Assembly (NCBI GenBank): GCA_017551215.1
Contig: JAFZMA010000237.1
Location: 1 to 12,427 of the forward strand
DNA from: Bacteroidales bacterium
Lineage (GTDB): Bacteria; Bacteroidota; Bacteroidia; Bacteroidales; UBA932
DNA: 12,427 nucleotides
Direction: 5' to 3'
Part shown: piece after piece, positions 1-6,374 of the stretch
Numbering within the stretch: the first letter of the stretch is position 1
Layout of the letters: every line of letters starts with the position of its first letter
Notes under the pieces: model-generated
Seen by the model: the letters and a program-made list of their open reading frames with translations, nothing else
Told to the model about the DNA's origin: nothing
Databases searched by the model: none
Position numbers and translations under genes: made by a program

Positions 1-528
1 GATGATTGCACTGGCAAGCTTTGCCATGGCTTTCTTGACTATCATCTTTACATCCAGAACGGTGGAAGCAAGTCCGCCGCTGCTCAGCTTTTCTTTGGCT
101 ATCAGACGTTTGCTCTTGTTAAGATACATTACCCAGCACTCTTCGTGAGGAAGGTCTCTGAGAATTGGAGACATGTTCTGGGCCGCAGCAACAGAGGAAT
201 AGATTTTTGGAAGCGGAGGAGCGCACTGGCTCTGGTAGCGTCTGGAGATTTCAAACACGGCTAAAAGTTTGACCGCCTTGCCCATTCCTATTCCCGAAAA
301 CATGAGGAAGTCTTCTTCCGTAAAGCGGGAAAGCCTAGAAAGATCGTTGCCGGCTTCGTCCAGTATCTCCCGGGCCAGTTCCACCGCGTTCTTTTCCGGG
401 GTTCCGCTGGAGATGATAATGGCTATAAGTTCTTCTGTACTGAGGGCAGCGGCTCCTTTCTGAAGGAATTTTTCCCTCGGTCTCTGGGCTATGTCCCAGC
501 TTGTGATTGTGGACAGATTCTTTGTCAT
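1..528 (-). CDS. radC: RadC family protein (N-terminal part; runs off the left edge)
   Basis: The minus-strand frame is open from the ATG at 528 to base 1, giving the first 176 residues of a RadC/UPF0758 protein. Visible are the family opening with the RPREK motif (about residues 17-21), the LSTEELIAIIISSGT segment (about 29-43) and a helix-hairpin-helix region around FSGIGMGKA. These are followed by the start of the JAB/MPN metalloprotease-like domain (HEECWVMYLN and LSSGGLAST). The metal-binding HxHPSG motif should lie just beyond residue 176 and is outside the window, so catalytic integrity cannot be judged. RadC was historically linked to DNA repair, but its molecular role is unsettled. 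The start at 528 fits family N-termini. It lies only 12 bp beyond the rpsT terminator hairpin, with no clear Shine-Dalgarno sequence. A near-match to the Bacteroidota -7 box (TTTATTTG, minus strand, 543-536) lies just upstream, so radC may have a very short leader. Confidence 0.93.
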   Translation of the reverse strand, partial: MTKNLSTITSWDIAQRPREKFLQKGAAALSTEELIAIIISSGTPEKNAVELAREILDEAGNDLSRLSRFTEEDFLMFSGIGMGKAVKLLAVFEISRRYQSQCAPPLPKIYSSVAAAQNMSPILRDLPHEECWVMYLNKSKRLIAKEKLSSGGLASTVLDVKMIVKKAMAKLASAII

Positions 529-540
529 GGCATACCAAAT

Positions 541-569
541 AAAAAACTTCCCGAATGTCGGGAAGTTTT
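541..569 (-). terminator. Intrinsic terminator after rpsT
   Basis: Bases 543-554 and 558-569 form a perfect 12-bp stem closed by a 3-base loop. Read on the minus strand, the stem is followed by a T-rich run (TTTTTTATTT, including the A-T base of the stem). It sits about 80 bp after the rpsT stop codon and just before radC, so it should end the tRNA-Glu/rpsT transcript. The intervening 570-651 shows no gene, only A/T-rich DNA with a weak second hairpin around 624-640. Confidence 0.8.
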
Positions 570-651
570 CATGTAGCGCCAAGCAAAACAGTAAATTCGC
601 TGCTGTGTGAATCTTGCGAAAATAAAAAACTTGCGTTTTTTGTACGATTGA

Positions 652-921
652 CTACTTTTCAGCAGCTGCCTCGAGCTTTGCCACGTGCTTTGTAAGACCG
701 CTCTTAAGATTAGAAGCCTTGTTCTTGTGGATAACACCCTTAGCTGCCAGCTTGTCCAGCATAGCGGCCATCTTAGGAAGTTTCTCCTCAGCCTCTTTCT
801 TGTCTGTTGTCTCCCTCAAAGCCTTGATGGCGTTGCGGGCAGTCTTTGCATAATAGTGGTTATGCTCATTGCGCTTTGCGGTCTGGCGTACGCGCTTGTC
901 TGCACTCTTATGATTTGCCAT
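652..921 (-). CDS. rpsT: 30S ribosomal protein S20
   Basis: This encodes an 89-residue, strongly basic, helical protein with the classic S20 opening MANHKSADKRVRQ. The alanine/lysine-rich three-helix pattern follows, including the KNKASNLKSGL segment near residues 67-77 that is typical of the family C-terminal half. S20 binds 16S rRNA early in assembly of the 30S body. The length is normal for Bacteroidota S20. The gene starts 27 bp after the 3' end of tRNA-Glu on the same strand. No separate promoter box is seen in that gap, which is A-rich on the mRNA strand, so the two are probably transcribed together. A strong hairpin terminator follows at 541-569. Identification is secure. Confidence 0.97.
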   Translation of the reverse strand: MANHKSADKRVRQTAKRNEHNHYYAKTARNAIKALRETTDKKEAEEKLPKMAAMLDKLAAKGVIHKNKASNLKSGLTKHVAKLEAAAEK

Positions 922-948
922 AAATAATGTTTTTGTTTTTGAATTCTG

Positions 949-1020
949 TAGTCGGTAGGAGAATCGAACTCCTATTACAAGAATGAAAATCTTGTGTCCT
1001 AACCGTTAGACGAACCGACC
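949..1020 (-). tRNA. tRNA-Glu (anticodon UUC)
   Basis: The minus strand folds into a full cloverleaf of 72 nt. The acceptor arm is GGTCGGT paired with ACCGACT (first pair G-U), and the discriminator base is A. The D-arm carries the GGTTAGGAC segment. The anticodon stem CAAGA/TCTTG encloses the loop TTTTCAT, which places TTC at the anticodon. The T-arm is AGGAG-TTCGATT-CTCCT. The CCA end is not encoded (CAG follows), so it must be added after transcription. The gene lies between a promoter-like box at 1031-1038 and rpsT. Confidence 0.97.
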
Positions 1021-1030
1021 AATTGGGGCG

Positions 1031-1038
1031 CAAAGATA
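1031..1038 (-). promoter_or_regulatory. Bacteroidota-type -7 box for tRNA-Glu/rpsT
   Basis: The minus strand reads TATCTTTG, an exact match to the TAnnTTTG -7 element described for Bacteroides primary sigma factor promoters. The tRNA 5' end begins 10 bases downstream, a fitting distance for a transcription start a few bases before the mature tRNA. The -33 region, about 20 bp upstream, is T-rich (TTTTC) but not a clean TTTG. The promoter sits in the 25-bp gap after the DUF4837 stop codon and reaches into that gene's 3' end. Confidence 0.6.
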
Positions 1039-1045
1039 TAAAAAT

Positions 1046-2047
1046 TTATTTATTCTGAAAATTTTCTGCCCACTCAAATGAAGTTACCACACTTTCCACC
1101 TGGCGGATCAGGTTTCTCTTCTTATATCGCGGAGCATAAACAAAGCCTTGAATGACAAGGAGTTTGTTGGGGTCTTTGGAGTAGAGCACATGCTCCACGA
1201 AAGGCCCGCCCATATAATCGTTTGCAACCTCCCAGAGGCCCCTGATTTCCACATAGCTCTTGTCTTTGTACTTGTAAGGGGTCATTATAGGGGTTACGGC
1301 GGTGGCGGTGGTCATGTAGCTGTTAGGGAACATTCCGGGCACATTGTTTTTCAGCACTTCATTTTGCTCAGCGATGACAGTCTCCATAGACGGGAACTGC
1401 ACTCCGTCAAAAGGTATGGTGTAGATGAGAATGCCCTGGTTGATATAAGTCTTTTCGCTTGATACCCAGATAAATCCGTCTGCCACTTTCTTTATGGAGT
1501 AGCCCTTTGGGAAGTAAGGGGAGCCTCCGAACCTTTCAGCAACCACGCTGCGGATGGAGCTTTCCTCGAATTTCTTGGAACTGCGGGCAATCCTTTCCTT
1601 CTCTATCTGGTCTATGGCGCTGAAAATCACGTCTCCGTTTTGCTTGAGAAGGGAGTCTGCGATAGCGGCGTCCTGCGCGTCTACCGTAATTACTATCTGT
1701 GGCTGTGCCCAGACATCTCTTTTTACGAAAACGCCGTTTTCCGTAATCTTGTTGCTGATGTTGAAATACAGGATGTTGCGATGACCCTTGAACAGGTCTG
1801 AGAAGGCATTCTGGATTATGTTTATCAGGGTGAAAGACGGCTCTTTCTGAGGCAGCATAGGATAATCCTTTGCCAGGATGTCTCTTACGGTAGTTCCCAC
1901 TTCTGAATCCCAGTTGGTTTTGTCCAGAACAACTATCACTTCTCCGGCCTTGCCGTTAACGGTTTTCATATAGGCAGAATTGTCGTCTTCTCCGCAGCCG
2001 GCAAGCATCGGAATCAGCAAGGCAAGCAAAAACAAAATTTTACGCAT
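1046..2047 (-). CDS. DUF4837 family lipoprotein
   Basis: This encodes a 333-residue protein with a lipoprotein signal peptide: basic MRK, a hydrophobic stretch, then the lipobox LAGC with the lipidated Cys at 18. Directly after the Cys come G-E-D-D-N. Acidic residues at this position resemble the lipoprotein export signal that sends Bacteroidota lipoproteins to the outer-membrane outer leaflet. The body matches what I recall of DUF4837, a phylum-restricted family of unknown function: the segment around GKAGEVIVVLDKTNWDS (residues 32-48), the KRDVWAQPQ region, and a conserved C-terminal part (VEIRGLWEVANDYMGGPF, then YAPRYKKRNLIRQ and an FEW near the end). No catalytic motif is evident. It lies 84 bp downstream of rseP and has its own promoter-like box, so it may be expressed separately. 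The family call is from memory of its pattern; function is unknown. Confidence 0.85.
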   Translation of the reverse strand: MRKILFLLALLIPMLAGCGEDDNSAYMKTVNGKAGEVIVVLDKTNWDSEVGTTVRDILAKDYPMLPQKEPSFTLINIIQNAFSDLFKGHRNILYFNISNKITENGVFVKRDVWAQPQIVITVDAQDAAIADSLLKQNGDVIFSAIDQIEKERIARSSKKFEESSIRSVVAERFGGSPYFPKGYSIKKVADGFIWVSSEKTYINQGILIYTIPFDGVQFPSMETVIAEQNEVLKNNVPGMFPNSYMTTATAVTPIMTPYKYKDKSYVEIRGLWEVANDYMGGPFVEHVLYSKDPNKLLVIQGFVYAPRYKKRNLIRQVESVVTSFEWAENFQNK

Positions 2048-2068
2048 AGCAAATGTCTTTTAACGATA

Positions 2069-2076
2069 CAAAAATA
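2069..2076 (-). promoter_or_regulatory. Bacteroidota-type -7 box upstream of the DUF4837 gene
   Basis: The minus strand reads TATTTTTG, matching TAnnTTTG, 21 bases before the ATG at 2047. A start a few bases downstream would leave a leader of about 15 nt. No convincing TTTG is seen at -33. The match is short, in AT-rich DNA, and could be chance. Confidence 0.4.
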
Positions 2077-2087
2077 CCATAATAGGT

Positions 2088-2102
2088 GGCAGGAACCCTG
2101 CC
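2088..2102. repeat. Small GC-rich hairpin between rseP and the DUF4837 gene
   Basis: GGCAGG (2088-2093) and CCTGCC (2097-2102) form a 6-bp GC-rich stem with a 3-base loop, 29 bp after the rseP stop on the minus strand. The T-run that follows (TATTTTTG) is 11 bases away, too far for a good intrinsic terminator. It may act as a weak terminator or 3' end stabiliser for the dxr-rseP transcript. Confidence 0.4.
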
Positions 2103-2131
2103 GGCAATATCAATAAAACATCAAATTGAGG

Positions 2132-3511
2132 CTACTTAAGAAGGCGGAAGATGTCGTTTCCAAAGGCCAGGATCATAAGGCCTATCAGAAGAATCATTCC
2201 TACGGTCTGGGCGGCTATCAGGAACTTGTCGCTTGGCTTTCTGCCCGTAATCATCTCATACAGGGTGAATAATATGTGGCCTCCGTCCAGAGCCGGAATA
2301 GGCAGTATGTTCAGTACGGCAAGCATTATGGACAGGAAAGCGGTGATGCTCCAGAACGCCCTCCAATTCCAGAATCCCGGGAAAATCTGCCCGATGGCTA
2401 TAAAACTGCCCACAGACTTGTATGCCTTGGTCTTTGGGGTGAAAATCAGCTTGAGCTGCTTCCAGTAGTTGCTTATCTGCTCGCCGGCTTTCTTTATTCC
2501 GGCCGGAATTGCCTGAAGGAGAGTGTATTTCTGCTTTGTAACATTGTAGAACTTGGAAAGGTCTCCTTCCACAACTATTCCGAAGAAACCTTCCGGACTA
2601 ATCTGCAAAGGAATCTGGAGGAGCTGGAGGCTGTCTGCGTCTCTCTGAACAGTTGCCATTACCTCTCTTCCGGGATGCTCGGCGATGAATTCCAGAACTT
2701 CAGAGAACATCAGGCTCCTGCCCTTGGACAGCAGCGTGGTGTCTGTCTGGGTGCTGTCTCTGGCAGGTATGTTCAGGGCCAGCAGGCGGTCTCCCTTCAT
2801 GAGGCCGGCATTGGCGTTGAGGGATGTGTCCGGGACTTCAGAAACCACGAACGGAATTCCGTAATCGAACAGGTCTGCGCTTTCCAGAATAGCAGGCATG
2901 TAAACCGGATCTATGGAAATTTCCTGGCTTGCGCCCTCTCTTTCCACTACTGCTGTCTTGGCCTGTTCCTGAATGAGTTGCAGACGCAGTTCATCAAACT
3001 TTTCTACCGGTTTGCCGTCAAAACTAATGACTTTGTCCGCATTGCGGAAACCGATTTCGCGTCCCAGGCTGTTGGTGGCGATACCGGTAGTTACATCCTC
3101 GTTCTTGATGTATTCCTCTCCCCATGAGGCCATTATGCAGGAGTAGAGTATTACGGCAAGGATAACGTTGAAGAATACGCCGCCGAACAGCACAAAGAAT
3201 CTCTGCCATGCCGGATGGCTGCGGAACTCCCACGGCTGAGGCTCTTTTTTCATCTGCTCCTTGTCCATGGATTCGTCTATCATTCCCGCAATCTTGCAGT
3301 AGCCTCCAAGAGGCAGCCAGCCGATTCCGTATTCTGTGTCTGATTTCTTTGGCTTCCACCTGAACAGGGCAAAGCCGGCATCGAAGAACAGATAGAATTT
3401 CTCCACCTTGATCTTGAAAAGACGGGCGAAGAAATAATGTCCGAACTCGTGTACAAGTACAAGCAGGCTGAGAGCCAGCACTACCTGCAATATCTTCATG
3501 AAAACTGCCAT
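2132..3511 (-). CDS. rseP: RseP-type site-2 intramembrane zinc metalloprotease (M50)
   Basis: This is a 459-residue inner-membrane protease of the size of E. coli RseP. The first membrane segment carries the zinc-binding HEFGH (residues 21-25). The second catalytic signature NILPIPALDGGH (401-412) lies in a later membrane helix, with a further helix near 433-450. Between them are the G-rich WLPLGGYCKIAGM loop (65-77), a membrane segment near 104-128, and two PDZ-like regions at roughly 135-200 and 215-315. RseP enzymes cut membrane-embedded substrates such as anti-sigma factors and leftover signal peptides; the substrate here is unknown. The usual GGPI motif appears as GSFIAIG around 368-374, as fits Bacteroidota forms. 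The gene starts 35 bp after dxr on the same strand, suggesting an operon. Met5 is an alternative start (3499). Confidence 0.95.
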   Translation of the reverse strand: MAVFMKILQVVLALSLLVLVHEFGHYFFARLFKIKVEKFYLFFDAGFALFRWKPKKSDTEYGIGWLPLGGYCKIAGMIDESMDKEQMKKEPQPWEFRSHPAWQRFFVLFGGVFFNVILAVILYSCIMASWGEEYIKNEDVTTGIATNSLGREIGFRNADKVISFDGKPVEKFDELRLQLIQEQAKTAVVEREGASQEISIDPVYMPAILESADLFDYGIPFVVSEVPDTSLNANAGLMKGDRLLALNIPARDSTQTDTTLLSKGRSLMFSEVLEFIAEHPGREVMATVQRDADSLQLLQIPLQISPEGFFGIVVEGDLSKFYNVTKQKYTLLQAIPAGIKKAGEQISNYWKQLKLIFTPKTKAYKSVGSFIAIGQIFPGFWNWRAFWSITAFLSIMLAVLNILPIPALDGGHILFTLYEMITGRKPSDKFLIAAQTVGMILLIGLMILAFGNDIFRLLK

Positions 3512-3546
3512 AACTGTCTAACTGTCTATATTCCCTGCACTTACAC

Positions 3547-4704
3547 TTATTGCTTCAGTCTTTCCTCAGCGATAATCTTGCAGGTCTTGTCTGTCTCAAA
3601 TATGTCTTCTACTGAAGGCGAGGCCACAAAAGTACATTTTTCTATTGTCTTTTCTATAACGTCAGGAATCTGCGTGAACCTGATTCCACCTTTGAGGAAG
3701 GAGGCCACCGCAATCTCGTTTGCGGCGTTCATTGCACAAGGGATATTGCCTCCTTTCCTGAAGCTTTCGTATGCTATTGCAAGGCACGGGAACTTTTCCA
3801 AGTCCGGGTCAAAGAATGTGAGCTGTTTGAGTTCAGGAAAGCTTATTCGCTTGGTATCCAGGCCTATGCGATTCGGATAAGACAGTGCGTACTGGATAGG
3901 GACCCTCATGTCCGGGTAGCCGAGCTGGGCCTTGATGCTTCCGTCCGTGAACTGCACCATGGAGTGGATTATGGATTGTGGATGCACCACAACCTCTATC
4001 TTGTCTACCGGAATGTTGAACAGCCAGGCGGCTTCCATTATCTCCAGTCCCTTGTTCATCATGGAGGCGGAGTCTATGGTGACCTTGCTTCCCATTTTCC
4101 AGTTCGGGTGGTTGAGGGCCTGTTCCACCGTTATCTTGTCAAATTCTTCCTTAGGAAGATGCAGGAACGGTCCGCCGCTTGCCGTAAGCAAAAGCTTTTC
4201 AATCTGGGCTCTTTCTCCCTGAAGGCTCTGGAATATGGCGGAGTGTTCGCTGTCTACCGGAATAAGCGGGCTTCCGCATTCGCGGCTCAGACGGCTTATT
4301 ATGCTTCCGGCTGCCACAAGGGTTTCCTTGTTGGCAAGGGCTATGACCTTGCCCTTTTTCATCGCGGAGATTGTAGGGGCAAGTCCGCTGAATCCTACCA
4401 TGGATGCCACCACAATGTCCACGTTACCGCCTCCGGCAAGGTCTCCGGCAGATTCCACTCCGGCAAAGACCTTTATGTCCAGTGGCTCAAGCGCGTCCTT
4501 TACTTCCCTGTATTTGTCTTTGTTACAGATGACTACGGCGTTAGGATTGAACTGGCGGGCTTGCTGGATGAGCAGTTCCGCGTTGTTGCCGGCAGAAAGC
4601 ATTTCCACCTGGAACATATCCGGGTGATGGGCTATAACGTCCAGTGCCTGGGTGCCGATGGAACCTGTAGATCCGAGTATGGCGATTCTTCTTTTATTTT
4701 CCAT
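3547..4704 (-). CDS. dxr: 1-deoxy-D-xylulose 5-phosphate reductoisomerase
   Basis: This encodes the second step of the MEP isoprenoid pathway, converting DXP to 2-C-methyl-D-erythritol 4-phosphate with NADPH and a divalent metal in the cytoplasm. The 385 residues contain the NADPH-binding GSTGSIGTQALD (11-22), LANKETLVAAG (123-133), the metal-binding DSEHSA (151-156) with a third acidic ligand in NKGLE (217-221), TASGGPF (174-180), and the substrate loop VVVHPQSIIHSMV (238-250). The frame is open further upstream to an ATG at 4812. I chose the ATG at 4704 because MENKRRIAILGSTG is the usual DXR N-terminus and the extra 36 residues overlap the neighbouring gene without homology. The gene begins 14 bp after the small membrane-protein gene stop and is followed by rseP at 35 bp. 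Confidence 0.97.
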   Translation of the reverse strand: MENKRRIAILGSTGSIGTQALDVIAHHPDMFQVEMLSAGNNAELLIQQARQFNPNAVVICNKDKYREVKDALEPLDIKVFAGVESAGDLAGGGNVDIVVASMVGFSGLAPTISAMKKGKVIALANKETLVAAGSIISRLSRECGSPLIPVDSEHSAIFQSLQGERAQIEKLLLTASGGPFLHLPKEEFDKITVEQALNHPNWKMGSKVTIDSASMMNKGLEIMEAAWLFNIPVDKIEVVVHPQSIIHSMVQFTDGSIKAQLGYPDMRVPIQYALSYPNRIGLDTKRISFPELKQLTFFDPDLEKFPCLAIAYESFRKGGNIPCAMNAANEIAVASFLKGGIRFTQIPDVIEKTIEKCTFVASPSVEDIFETDKTCKIIAEERLKQ

Positions 4705-4718
4705 CTTGTGGATTTTCG

Positions 4719-5024
4719 TTATTTCCCGTCTTGAGGATTCTCGTTTTGCTTTTCCTGCTGAGGGATTCTTCCGGAAGTTATCAGCTGGATGTCCTGCATC
4801 TGTTTCTGCCATTGGAGGATTTCCTGCTTGAGGGAATCCAGCATAATTCTGTTCTGAACCATTTCCCGGCGAGCCTGTTCTGTTGGGTATCCGGGGATGA
4901 GTTTCTTGATTGGTGTTATGCAGATTATCAGGAAACTCAGAATGAAAGCCGCTACAAATCCTATGAGGATGTACAGCAGTTTCCTAAAATCCAGATGATA
5001 TTTCTCGGAGAGTGTTTTTAACAT
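4719..5024 (-). CDS. Small membrane protein resembling the N-terminal module of Bacteroidota M23 peptidases, peptidase domain absent
   Basis: This encodes 101 residues. A basic N-terminus (MLKTLSEKYHLDFRK) precedes one membrane helix (about 17-39), then ITPIKKLIPGYPTEQARREMVQNRIMLDSL and a coiled-coil-like stretch reaching SGRIP. A polar Q/N/E-rich tail ends the protein. The TPxKxxIPGYP...R...QN...DSL pattern is what I recall directly after the membrane helix of roughly 300-residue M23 metallopeptidases in Bacteroidota. Here the protein stops where the LytM/M23 domain should begin, and the usual N-terminal cytoplasmic segment is also short. The next gene, dxr, starts 14 bp later, so no peptidase remnant remains. 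I chose the ATG at 5024 because the frame above it runs antisense through ruvX. It may be a degraded peptidase, or a membrane adaptor that kept only the anchor and coil. Confidence 0.75.
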   Translation of the reverse strand: MLKTLSEKYHLDFRKLLYILIGFVAAFILSFLIICITPIKKLIPGYPTEQARREMVQNRIMLDSLKQEILQWQKQMQDIQLITSGRIPQQEKQNENPQDGK

Positions 5025-5033
5025 AAATTCGCT

Positions 5034-5041
5034 TAACTTTG
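5034..5041 (+). promoter_or_regulatory. Bacteroidota-type -7 box for ruvX-def
   Basis: TAACTTTG matches TAnnTTTG exactly and ends 10 bases before the ruvX ATG at 5052. Transcription starting a few bases downstream would give a nearly leaderless mRNA. The -33 area overlaps the start of the divergent minus-strand gene and reads GTGTTTTT rather than a clean TTTG. No matching box was seen for the divergent gene. Confidence 0.55.
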
Positions 5042-5051
5042 CACCCGTCAG

Positions 5052-5504
5052 ATGGAGCGAGTCATTGGCATAGATTACGGAAGAAAACGTACGGGGATTG
5101 CCCAGAGCGATCCTCTCGGAATCTTTGCCTCTGCCCTTGACTTCGTGCCAAGTGCAAAGATAATTGATTATCTGAAAAACTATGCCCGGACAGAGACCAT
5201 TAGGCTCTTTGTCGTGGGATATCCCAAGAATCTGGACAACACCCCGAGCGAAAACCTGAAATATGTGGATGCTTTCCTCAAGAATCTGAAGAAGGCGTTT
5301 CCGGAGATTCCCGTGGAGCTGGAGGACGAGAGATTCACATCTACCATTGCACACCGTACAATGATAGACGGTGGCATGAAGAAGAGCGACCGCCGCATCA
5401 AGGGCAATGCAGACAAGATTAGCGCAGTGCTGATCCTCCAGTCCTGGCTGGACCGCACCGCAAACACAAAAGCACAGACCCCACCAAACGTACTGAATAC
5501 GTAA
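5052..5504 (+). CDS. ruvX: RuvX/YqgF family RNase H-fold nuclease (putative Holliday junction resolvase)
   Basis: This is a 150-residue protein of the YqgF family, an RNase H-like fold tied to Holliday-junction resolution and, in E. coli, to 16S rRNA 5' processing. The sequence shows GIDYGRKRTGIA (6-17) with the first catalytic Asp at 8, VVGYPKNLD (54-62), the acidic EDERFTS motif (91-97), and D-K-I-S-A-V-L-I-L-Q (121-130) with the last acidic residue. These are the expected active-site positions. After SWLDR (131-135) there is a polar tail of about 15 residues (T, N, P-rich). The tail coincides with a change to G-poor, A-rich DNA that continues into the intergenic region, so it may be an added, unconserved end. 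The gene is followed by def after 140 bp, a common pairing in Bacteroidota. Confidence 0.94.
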   Translation: MERVIGIDYGRKRTGIAQSDPLGIFASALDFVPSAKIIDYLKNYARTETIRLFVVGYPKNLDNTPSENLKYVDAFLKNLKKAFPEIPVELEDERFTSTIAHRTMIDGGMKKSDRRIKGNADKISAVLILQSWLDRTANTKAQTPPNVLNT

Positions 5505-5644
5505 ACGCTTAGTATACGCGTAACACTTAAACGTACGTAAAACTCAAAGAATTCTTATAACGCTTATAATACACGAAATACTCATAAAGAACGTACGATA
5601 CAGAAATCTCATACATCGCATAGAATACATAAACAACTCAGATA
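5505..5644 (+). other. G-poor, A-rich ruvX-def intergenic leader with repeated AACGTAC
   Basis: No gene is seen. The plus strand is strikingly poor in G and rich in A, with C well above G, and this bias starts inside the last codons of ruvX (about 5461). AACGTAC occurs at 5487-5493, 5530-5536 and 5590-5596; the last two extend into the palindrome CGTACG. CTTATAA is duplicated at 5554-5560 and 5563-5569, and the second copy contains a TATAAT. There is no TAnnTTTG box. The low-G sequence would give a largely unstructured leader for def if it is transcribed. Confidence 0.5.
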
Positions 5645-6190
5645 ATGATACTCCCGATATACGTATACGGACAGCCTGTCCTCAGAGAAATAGCAAAGCC
5701 GGTGGACCTGAACATGGAGGGTCTGGACCAGCTGATCAAAGACATGTACGAGACTATGAAGAATGCAGACGGCGTGGGCATCGCCGCCCCGCAGGTTGGC
5801 AAGAGTCTCAGAATCCTGATTGTTGACGGAACAGACATCGCTGAGGATTATCCGGAGCTCAAGGATTTCAAGAGGATAATGATCAATCCGGAAATCGTGG
5901 AAAAGAGCGAGGAGACGGCCGAATATTCAGAGGGTTGCCTGAGCGTTCCGGATATCAACTGCAACGTTGTTCGCCCCAAGAGCATTGCCGTAAAGTATGT
6001 CAATGAGAAAAGGGAAACCGTAACAGAAAAGTTTGACGGTTTCGGCTGCCGTATGGTGGAGCACGAACTGGACCATCTGGACGGCCACATGTTTGTAGAC
6101 CGCGTATCCCAGATACGCCGCAAGCTAATCGGCGGCAAGCTTCGCAAACTGGAAACCCGCAACTTCCGCCCCCGCTACAAAATCAAATAA
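5645..6190 (+). CDS. def: Peptide deformylase
   Basis: This is a 181-residue metalloenzyme that removes the formyl group from the N-terminal methionine of new proteins. All three signature motifs are intact: GVGIAAPQVG (43-52), EGCLSVP (96-102) with the metal-ligand Cys98, and HELDH (140-144) with His140, catalytic Glu141 and His144. The opening MILPIYVYGQPVLR is the usual Bacteroidota form and supports the start at 5645. The arginine/lysine-rich C-terminus is normal. The gene lies 140 bp after ruvX on the same strand and runs toward the minus-strand lipoprotein gene ending at 6500. No classic U-tract terminator follows; the downstream gap instead holds inverted repeats. Confidence 0.97.
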   Translation: MILPIYVYGQPVLREIAKPVDLNMEGLDQLIKDMYETMKNADGVGIAAPQVGKSLRILIVDGTDIAEDYPELKDFKRIMINPEIVEKSEETAEYSEGCLSVPDINCNVVRPKSIAVKYVNEKRETVTEKFDGFGCRMVEHELDHLDGHMFVDRVSQIRRKLIGGKLRKLETRNFRPRYKIK

Positions 6191-6194
6191 GCAT

Positions 6195-6313
6195 ATTGCA
6201 GGCAAACCCTTTTCTTACGCCTTCGCTTCGCTCATCCCGACCTGCCTGAAGGCAGGCCACCCATTCATGTGGCCATGGGCGGCCACAGGCTCCAGAAAAG
6301 GTTTACCTGCAAT
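6195..6313. repeat. 119-bp inverted-repeat element with two internal hairpins
   Basis: The outer arms are 6195-6214 (ATTGCAGGCAAACCCTTTTC) and 6295-6313, whose reverse complement differs by one substitution and one missing C. Inside are CCTGCC-TGAA-GGCAGG (6241-6256) and TGTGGCC-6 nt-GGCCACA (6268-6287), plus a CTTCG duplication at 6221-6230. The whole unit could fold as a long stem with two branches, in either DNA or RNA. No coding frame is evident. It starts 4 bp after the def stop. The shape resembles a small non-autonomous mobile or REP-like element, or a large 3' structure for the def transcript; no target-site duplication is clear. Confidence 0.65.
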
Positions 6314-6374
6314 GAGGCTCTATTCAAATCCTACGTAGCTATGCAAGATAAAGCATACGCTTGCCAGAATGTCG

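Noticed and set aside
2276..3127. Plus-strand ORF of 283 codons inside rseP
   Set aside because: It lies fully antisense to a confident M50 protease gene and its translation shows no family motif; it is a shadow frame.
3964..4734. Plus-strand ORF of 256 codons antisense to dxr
   Set aside because: It is a shadow of dxr, with no recognisable domain or upstream signal.
4705..4812. Upstream extension of dxr to an ATG at 4812
   Set aside because: It would add 36 residues unlike any DXR N-terminus and overlap the neighbouring small membrane-protein gene; the internal MENKRRIAILGSTG start fits the family.
5025..5354. Upstream extension of the small membrane protein to 5354
   Set aside because: The extra 110 codons are antisense to ruvX and non-homologous; the start at 5024 gives a normal membrane-anchored N-terminus.
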